Origin: Chloroflexota bacterium
Lineage (GTDB): Bacteria; Chloroflexota; Limnocylindria; Limnocylindrales; CSP1-4
Reading direction: 5' to 3'
Assembly (NCBI GenBank): GCA_021786915.1
Contig: JAJYMP010000138.1
Coordinates: 1 to 6,204 of the forward strand
DNA: 6,204 nucleotides
A program made the position numbers and the translations under genes. Below are positions 5,956 through 6,204 of the stretch, piece by piece. The notes under the pieces are model-generated. The model searched no databases and was not told where the DNA came from. It was given only the letters and a program-made list of their open reading frames with translations. Within the stretch, counting starts at the first letter, position 1, and the number at the start of each line of letters is the position of its first letter.

Positions 5956-6035
5956 CGCCACCGACATGGGACCACCCGGAGGCGGGTTTCGCCAGCCTCA
6001 TGGGACCACCCCCTCGCCACTCATGGGACCACCCC
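5956..6035 (+). repeat. Three tandem copies of the IS21-type terminal repeat
   Basis: The unit is CGCCA, a 2-4-base spacer, then CATGGGACCACCC. Copies begin at 5956 (core 5965-5977), 5990 (core 5999-6011) and 6015 (core 6022-6034). The spacer is four bases in the first two copies and two in the third; core starts are 34 and 23 bases apart. The 13-base core is identical in all three. They lie directly upstream of istA and probably bind the transposase; they may also control its promoter. Confidence 0.75.
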
Positions 6036-6096
6036 GGCAGGCCATGCGCCGGCTGTGGTACGCCGCGCCAGGGGTCCAAGGGACCGGAGGTGCGGG

Positions 6097-6204
6097 GTGG
6101 CGTTTCGGGAGGTGGCAGTGTCCGAGGTGCGGGAGGTCCTGCGGCTGGCGGTCCTGGGCCGCGGCCTGCGCGCGATCGCGAGACTCACGGGGATCGATCG
6201 CAAG
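6097..6204 (+). CDS. istA: IS21-family transposase IstA, N-terminal 36 codons
   Basis: The frame from the GTG at 6097 runs open to the right edge and reads VAFREVAVSEVREVLRLAVL, then GRGLRAIARLTGIDRK. This is the characteristic N-terminus of IS21-family transposases: a short lead, then the first helices of a helix-turn-helix DNA-binding domain (about residues 9-36) that recognises the terminal repeats. GGAGG (6086-6090) lies six bases before the GTG, which fixes the start. The DDE catalytic domain and istB should follow outside the window. Only the start is visible, so I cannot tell whether the gene is intact. Confidence 0.85.
   Translation, partial: MAFREVAVSEVREVLRLAVLGRGLRAIARLTGIDRK

Larger units (their letters stand above)
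5949..6204 (+). mobile_element. IS21-family insertion sequence, left end (continues past the window)
   Basis: An IS21-type transposase start (6097) is preceded by three copies of one terminal repeat, an arrangement typical of the ends of this family, where multiple repeats are transposase-binding sites. The outer boundary is uncertain. IS21-family ends usually start 5'-TG, and TGTCGCCC at 5949, just before the first repeat, is my best guess, but the end could lie tens of bases further left. The right end, the helper ATPase gene istB and the target duplication are outside the window. Confidence 0.7.

Noticed and set aside
5433..6020. 195-codon minus-strand frame in the region after the terminator
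   Set aside because: It starts inside the IS terminal repeats and runs into the terminator, with no ribosome-binding site or recognisable domain, so coding is not supported. The DNA may still have another role.
4418..6079. 553-codon open frame on the minus strand
   Set aside because: It is antisense to most of the binding-protein gene and crosses that gene's terminator and the IS end. Its protein is low-complexity Arg/Gly/Glu/Leu text with no ribosome-binding site. It is a mirror of the strong codon bias on the other strand.

Overview
The window is GC-rich (G/C-ending codons dominate in every credible gene) bacterial DNA. High GC, a lipoprotein with an Ala/Ser/Pro/Thr linker after its lipid cysteine, a molybdenum hydroxylase operon in M-S-L order and an IS21-type element all suit Actinomycetota or Chloroflexota. 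I cannot choose between these from the sequence alone.

Layout. (1) Bases 1-169 hold the 5' end of a minus-strand gene of unknown function that runs off the left edge. (2) Bases 170-352 are a divergent promoter region. (3) Bases 353-4048 are a tightly overlapping three-gene operon: FAD subunit, [2Fe-2S] subunit and molybdopterin catalytic subunit of a xanthine dehydrogenase/CO dehydrogenase-family hydroxylase. The catalytic subunit has the general Mo-hydroxylase residues but no active-site cysteine of true (form I) CO dehydrogenase, so the substrate is probably organic, such as a heterocycle, purine or aldehyde, and is unknown. (4) Bases 4049-4321 are intergenic, with a GC-rich hairpin and a probable promoter. 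(5) Bases 4322-5452 encode an NMT1/SsuA-like ABC substrate-binding lipoprotein, closed by a strong intrinsic terminator at 5474-5508. (6) Bases 5509-5948 show no gene but carry several perfect dyads. (7) From about 5949 to the right edge lies the left end of an IS21-family element: three copies of a terminal repeat, then the first 36 codons of istA.

How it fits together. The hydroxylase operon and the binding-protein gene have a related two-block promoter sequence: a 13-base box matching at 11 positions, then exactly 11 bases later an 8-base box matching at 6. The first box is a partial ATTG-N4-CAAT dyad. At the left copy the box also overlaps a good minus-strand promoter for the divergent gene. 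The simplest reading is one regulon in which the lipoprotein captures a substrate, or a related nutrient, that the hydroxylase oxidises. The ABC permease and ATPase and the cofactor-insertion (XdhC/CoxD-F-like) genes are not in this window.
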